Shown here one piece after another: positions 60,892 to 64,000 of a stretch of 64,000 nucleotides of DNA (its first letter is position 1; every line of letters begins with the position of its first letter). The translations under genes were made by a program, and so were the position numbers. The DNA comes from Flavobacterium gelatinilyticum (GTDB taxonomy: Bacteria > Bacteroidota > Bacteroidia > Flavobacteriales > Flavobacteriaceae): positions 1,488,001 through 1,552,000 of the forward strand of contig NZ_CP114287.1 of NCBI RefSeq assembly GCF_027111295.1, given 5' to 3'. Under the pieces are notes generated by a model. It was not told the DNA's origin and did not search any database. It saw only the letters and a list, made by a program, of their open reading frames with translations.

Positions 60892-62724
60892 TTAATTTAC
60901 AAATATTCGATACGGAAATACATTCGAAGATCTGTTTTTAAGATTTTTCATAAAACTATCACACAAATATTCCCACTCAGGATCTGACAAATGTTTTTTC
61001 TCTTCAGGATTTGTTTTGATATGAATATCAACGGTTCGGCTAAAACCTGCTTTAACTGAAATTTCTTTTCTGGTTCCTTTTTCAATTTTAATATCTTCGA
61101 TTGAACTTTTAAAATGATGAAAGCCAAAAGCCTTAATATCTGCAAAAGTCACGATTCTTCCACGCGTAAGCAAGGCATTTCGATAAGCCAGAATTCGGTC
61201 TTTATTATTTTGCCTGTTTAAACCTCCAACGGTATTGGTCATTAAAACTGCATTTTCACTAATAAAAGACAAGTCTTTACAATCTAAAACTGTTCCTGCT
61301 TTAATGTCGTTTCCATCTTCTGCACATGTTGACCAATAATTGATTAAAAATGTCTGGTTTACATTTTGCTCCACTTTAGGTTTAATCATTATGTACGGAT
61401 CATTATTTTTTAAGAAACTGCTTTCTTTGGCCTGTTGCTCAATAGATGCCAGGAGCTGGTTAATCTCTACTAAAGAGCTGTTCATAAAATCTTTTCCAAA
61501 ACCAGAAAACGACGAAGTTTCATCTTTTAACAAATCCAAAACATTCTGCAATAATTCTGAGGCTGTTCTCGAATCAAATCTGGAAACACCGCCAGTTCTT
61601 AAAACAGCATTTCCTTCTTCTACAACTCCTTCTTTAAATTCTTTTATTTCGTAATGATTATTATTAGGGTCTATAACTGACTCTATATCCATATATATAT
61701 TATCTCCGGTCTCTAAAGCCACATATGATAAGAAATTTTCTAAAGTTTTAGAAATTGAATGACGCTTTTTATTAATTACCGGAAAGCAATTTGCAGTAAA
61801 CGAAACATTATCGATAATTTCCGGTACAAGCGATTCCGGAAAAATCAGTTTTATCCAAATTAAATTGCTTCCGTCTTGTTCTGTAATGGTTTCAAAACAA
61901 CTATAATCGGTATTATAGTTTTCAATTGGTTTATATTTTATATTTCCTTTTAAAGTATAGAAGCTGTCGAAGTAATACTCATTTACTTCCTGCGTGATTT
62001 CGCTTAGATGCGTATAATTTCGGTTAATGATATTTTCGATATCCAGATTATTAACGGCAACATTATAGCCTTCTTCAACTTTTATTTCAAGATCATCATA
62101 AAAGCATTTCATCTGCTTTAAATAATAATGAAACACTTCTTTCTGATGCGTATTTTTAATGTCTATATAAAGCATTAAATCATCGATTTCTAAAACTTTC
62201 GGATCTTTTAATTCAATTCCTAAAACAATTTCACCTGCCGGCAGGGAATGTTTGTAATCCCGGACAGCATCTTTGTAAAATAAATTCGAAATTTTGTATA
62301 AGCTGCGTTCATAAGCTGCATATTTAATTTCGGCTGCAGCCAGTTTTACTTCCAAAGTTGGAGAAAGAATTATTTCTTTGTTAATTGGTTCTAATGGATT
62401 ATAAATATTATGAATCCTTTTTTCCACTTTCATCTGATTTTGAAGTGAAATTTTTACGTCATTTTCAATTGGTAAGGCATGCAAAATAGCTCTGGAAGGT
62501 TTAGCACCCGAAGTTACTTCGGGAAACATAATTTCTAAAACCCTTTCTACAACACGCGTTTTTGAATCTTCTAATTCATGTGCCACTTTTTCCAGTTCGT
62601 ACGATAGCGCATTCAGCATCATCGATACAACAGGATCAAAAGATGTTTCCATCTCAACATCCGAAAATCCCCAGGATCTCGCTGCTCTTTTTAGCACTCT
62701 GTCTTTTATACGTTCTTGTCTCAT
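60892..62724 (-). CDS. tssF: Type VI secretion baseplate subunit TssF (T6SS-iii)
   Basis: A 610-residue cytoplasmic baseplate wedge protein that joins TssG, TssK and TssE to build the base of the contractile injection machine. The N-terminal signature RSWGFSDVEMETSFDPVVSM and VHELEDSKTRVVERVLEIMFPE-like segment, with DFMKNLKNRSSN near the C-terminus, are as in Bacteroidota T6SS-iii proteins. Other tss genes are outside the window, to the left by strand only if the locus continues elsewhere. Its neighbours here are small lipoproteins and effector-like fragments. Confidence 0.88.
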   Translation of the reverse strand: MRQERIKDRVLKRAARSWGFSDVEMETSFDPVVSMMLNALSYELEKVAHELEDSKTRVVERVLEIMFPEVTSGAKPSRAILHALPIENDVKISLQNQMKVEKRIHNIYNPLEPINKEIILSPTLEVKLAAAEIKYAAYERSLYKISNLFYKDAVRDYKHSLPAGEIVLGIELKDPKVLEIDDLMLYIDIKNTHQKEVFHYYLKQMKCFYDDLEIKVEEGYNVAVNNLDIENIINRNYTHLSEITQEVNEYYFDSFYTLKGNIKYKPIENYNTDYSCFETITEQDGSNLIWIKLIFPESLVPEIIDNVSFTANCFPVINKKRHSISKTLENFLSYVALETGDNIYMDIESVIDPNNNHYEIKEFKEGVVEEGNAVLRTGGVSRFDSRTASELLQNVLDLLKDETSSFSGFGKDFMNSSLVEINQLLASIEQQAKESSFLKNNDPYIMIKPKVEQNVNQTFLINYWSTCAEDGNDIKAGTVLDCKDLSFISENAVLMTNTVGGLNRQNNKDRILAYRNALLTRGRIVTFADIKAFGFHHFKSSIEDIKIEKGTRKEISVKAGFSRTVDIHIKTNPEEKKHLSDPEWEYLCDSFMKNLKNRSSNVFPYRIFVN

Positions 62725-62757
62725 TTTAGCTTATTTAAATAATCTGCTAATTAATCG

Positions 62758-63081
62758 TTATTTCATTTTGTTAGAAAAATCACTGTCTTTTCTAAACATG
62801 TAGATTTTATTTTTTGCCTGATTTTCTTTTGAAAAATCCGGTTTTCTCAAAACTATTTTATTAGCATAACCTTCTTTTTTTAAATATATAGTACAATCAG
62901 AATTTGAATTTACCGACAAATTAAAATATCCTGTACTATCTGTTCTTGTCACATTATTATTGATACTCACCAAAACATTTTTAATTGGTTTATTGGTATC
63001 AAAATCATGAATTTGTCCTGAGAAATTGTTATGTGTACAGCTGCATAATACGATGAGTAATGAGATGAATTTGAGTTTCAT
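62758..63081 (-). CDS. Small lipoprotein with carboxypeptidase-regulatory-like domain
   Basis: A 107-residue exported protein. The signal peptide ends in a lipobox (VLCSC). The mature part is a single beta-sandwich of the CarboxypepD_reg type (SGQIHDFDTNKPIKNVLVSI, DSTGYFNLSV). No enzyme motif is present. It lies 33 bp upstream of tssF on the same strand, between the effector-like fragments and the T6SS gene, so an immunity role against a secreted effector is possible. That role is a guess from position. Confidence 0.75.
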   Translation of the reverse strand: MKLKFISLLIVLCSCTHNNFSGQIHDFDTNKPIKNVLVSINNNVTRTDSTGYFNLSVNSNSDCTIYLKKEGYANKIVLRKPDFSKENQAKNKIYMFRKDSDFSNKMK

Positions 63082-63186
63082 TTTTTTATTGTAAATAAGT
63101 AAGCTTTTGTAAAAATTATTTAAAGATTGGGTTTGATAAAATGATTTCTAAGAGCTTTATATTATATCCTTTTTAGAAGATATTAT

Positions 63187-63330
63187 TTAGTATTTGATGC
63201 AGATTCCTTGCTGGCTGGCGCATATTTCTACACCAAATTCCGGTAATTTTTTTTTCATCTGGCATTGTATTATTTGAACAAAAAGTAATAAGAATAATAT
63301 ACTGGTTGCAATTTTGGCTAATCTATCCAT
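63187..63330 (-). CDS. Small membrane or lipoprotein-like peptide (47 residues)
   Basis: A 47-residue frame opening with MDRLAKIATSILFLLL, a hydrophobic stretch, then a Cys (residue 23) and a polar tail with two further Cys (EICASQQGICIKY). Its ATG overlaps the stop of the upstream fragment (ATGGATAG), so translation could be coupled. It is too short for confident calling. It could be an immunity peptide or a remnant. Confidence 0.45.
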   Translation of the reverse strand: MDRLAKIATSILFLLLFVQIIQCQMKKKLPEFGVEICASQQGICIKY

Positions 63331-63538
63331 TTTGTGTTTTTCGGGTTCTTTCGGTTGCTTTGTTGATACCTCCTAATCGGGGGCCCAGCCCAAATTTAGT
63401 AGCACTGGCAGACCAGTGCAGATATTCTAATCTTAATTTCTTTAAATCATCTTCATTTATAAAATCCTCGTACTTTATTTTCCTGACTTCCTGCAGATAT
63501 TCTTTTGCAATATTTTCTCCCGCATTAAAACGGGACAC
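63323..63538 (-). CDS. Orphan C-terminal fragment sharing an LRxEYLHWSA motif
   Basis: A 71-residue frame from an ATG at 63538. Reading in the same frame continues upstream for 12 codons (REIIPAHDYGIN) to a TAG at 63575-63577, so it looks like the end of a longer protein cut off from its front. Residues DLKKLRLEYLHWSAS match DLRKLRNEYLHWSAD near the end of the next gene upstream. Both end in short divergent tails. A displaced effector tip is the simplest reading. No function is known. Confidence 0.5.
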   Translation of the reverse strand: MSRFNAGENIAKEYLQEVRKIKYEDFINEDDLKKLRLEYLHWSASATKFGLGPRLGGINKATERTRKTQNG

Positions 63539-63604
63539 ATATTGATTCCGTAGTCGTGTGCAGGTATTATCTCCCGCTACCTTTTTTTTCTAACATACAT
63601 CTAC

Positions 63605-64000
63605 TTAAAAATTATTACGCTTTCTATCTTTTGTTGGCTCCATACCTATTGAACCATTATCAGCTGACCAATGCAGATATTCATTACGCAGTTTTCTTAA
63701 ATCGTTTTGCTCTTGTAGCTCCTGTTGATAAATCTCAAAACTCTTATCTCCCTTTTTTACACCTTTATGTTTTTCATGAATTTTCCCATACCATTCAAAC
63801 TTATAAGGTTTTCCATCACCAAGAACATACTGCTGCAAACGTTCTTTAACACGGACTAATAATTGATCCTTTGAAATACTATATTTTTTAACTTCTAATT
63901 TATCCTGATCAAAAGGAACATTTTCATCAATAGCAGATTTTGCCATCAAATGAAGCGGAATATAACTATATGTTTTTTTTAATTTTCTAGTTCCTTTAAG
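63605..64000 (-). CDS. Effector-like protein, C-terminal part (N-terminus outside window)
   Basis: The frame is open from the right edge through LKGTRKLKKTYSYIPLHLM to a stop at 63605, giving 131 residues of C-terminal sequence. It is charged, with helical stretches (VKERLQQYVLGDGKPY, SFEIYQQELQEQNDL), and ends with LRNEYLHWSAD followed by a basic tail. No domain is recognised. A neighbouring T6SS-iii gene and a related fragment downstream suggest a T6SS or polymorphic-toxin effector. The protein start (possibly PAAR or VgrG) lies beyond the window. Confidence 0.6.
   Translation of the reverse strand, partial: LKGTRKLKKTYSYIPLHLMAKSAIDENVPFDQDKLEVKKYSISKDQLLVRVKERLQQYVLGDGKPYKFEWYGKIHEKHKGVKKGDKSFEIYQQELQEQNDLRKLRNEYLHWSADNGSIGMEPTKDRKRNNF

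Noticed and set aside
60892..64000. Complete T6SS locus
   Set aside because: Only TssF and fragments are inside the window; TssB, TssC, VgrG and others cannot be seen.
1..64000. CRISPR arrays, rRNA or tRNA genes, insertion sequences
   Set aside because: No spaced identical repeats, no rRNA-like blocks, no tRNA cloverleaf and no transposase frame were found on reading.

Overview
The window is chromosomal DNA from a Bacteroidota bacterium, almost certainly a Flavobacterium or close relative. The DNA is AT-rich and genes rarely show a Shine-Dalgarno sequence. Many starts instead have the Bacteroidota -7 box TAnnTTTG upstream. Neighbourhoods are typical of Flavobacteriaceae: rlmD-DUF6452-DUF6048, murQ-DUF6095, def-DUF5606-mazG, a TssF of the Bacteroidota type VI system (T6SS-iii) and Cys-lipobox lipoproteins. 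I found no rRNA, tRNA, insertion sequence or CRISPR array.

Layout. 1-11,750 is mostly housekeeping: a truncated CcoI-type copper ATPase divergent from a Crp/Fnr regulator, mazG, DUF5606, def, a FUSC membrane protein, mqo, ruvX, an LtaS/sulfatase-like membrane enzyme, a PAS protein and dapD. 11,903-28,042 is a surface-glycan (LPS core / O-polysaccharide) locus. It holds eight glycosyltransferases or glycosyltransferase-like proteins (one of them apparently inactive), a heptosyltransferase-like GT9, an LPS (Kdo/heptose) kinase-like protein and an unusual six-gene acyl-modification operon: ACP, two KAS III enzymes, a Rieske oxygenase, an SDR reductase and a NeuD/PglD-type acyltransferase. That operon diverges from a sugar aminotransferase of the DegT family. 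The genes read together as a route that makes a short, oxygenated acyl group on a dedicated ACP and places it on an amino sugar.

28,081-50,580 returns to metabolism and RNA modification: a Sua5-like protein, cysteine desulfurase, cysE-cysM, aldo/keto reductase, a tandem lipoprotein pair, histidine kinase, rlmD, a racemase, a THUMP methyltransferase, a ZIP transporter, a TonB-type receptor with its likely AraC regulator, and murQ. 50,945-52,034 is a tight three-gene overlap of antitoxin, ParE/RelE-type toxin and a Qnr-like pentapeptide-repeat protein. 52,035-57,332 has DNA alkylation repair, an HxlR regulator, a DinB-like protein, a structured intergenic RNA candidate (53,945-54,030), a small lipoprotein and a CBS/DUF294 protein with an overlapping exonuclease.

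57,490-60,827 pairs a PhoX-like phosphatase with a dihaem peroxidase that has an imelysin-like N-terminus. 60,892-64,000 is the edge of a T6SS-iii locus: TssF, small lipoprotein/peptide genes, and two ORFs sharing a C-terminal LRxEYLHWSA motif that look like an effector and a displaced effector tip. The most interesting items are the ACP/KAS III/Rieske operon, the toxin-pentapeptide overlap, the effector-tip arrangement and the structured RNA.
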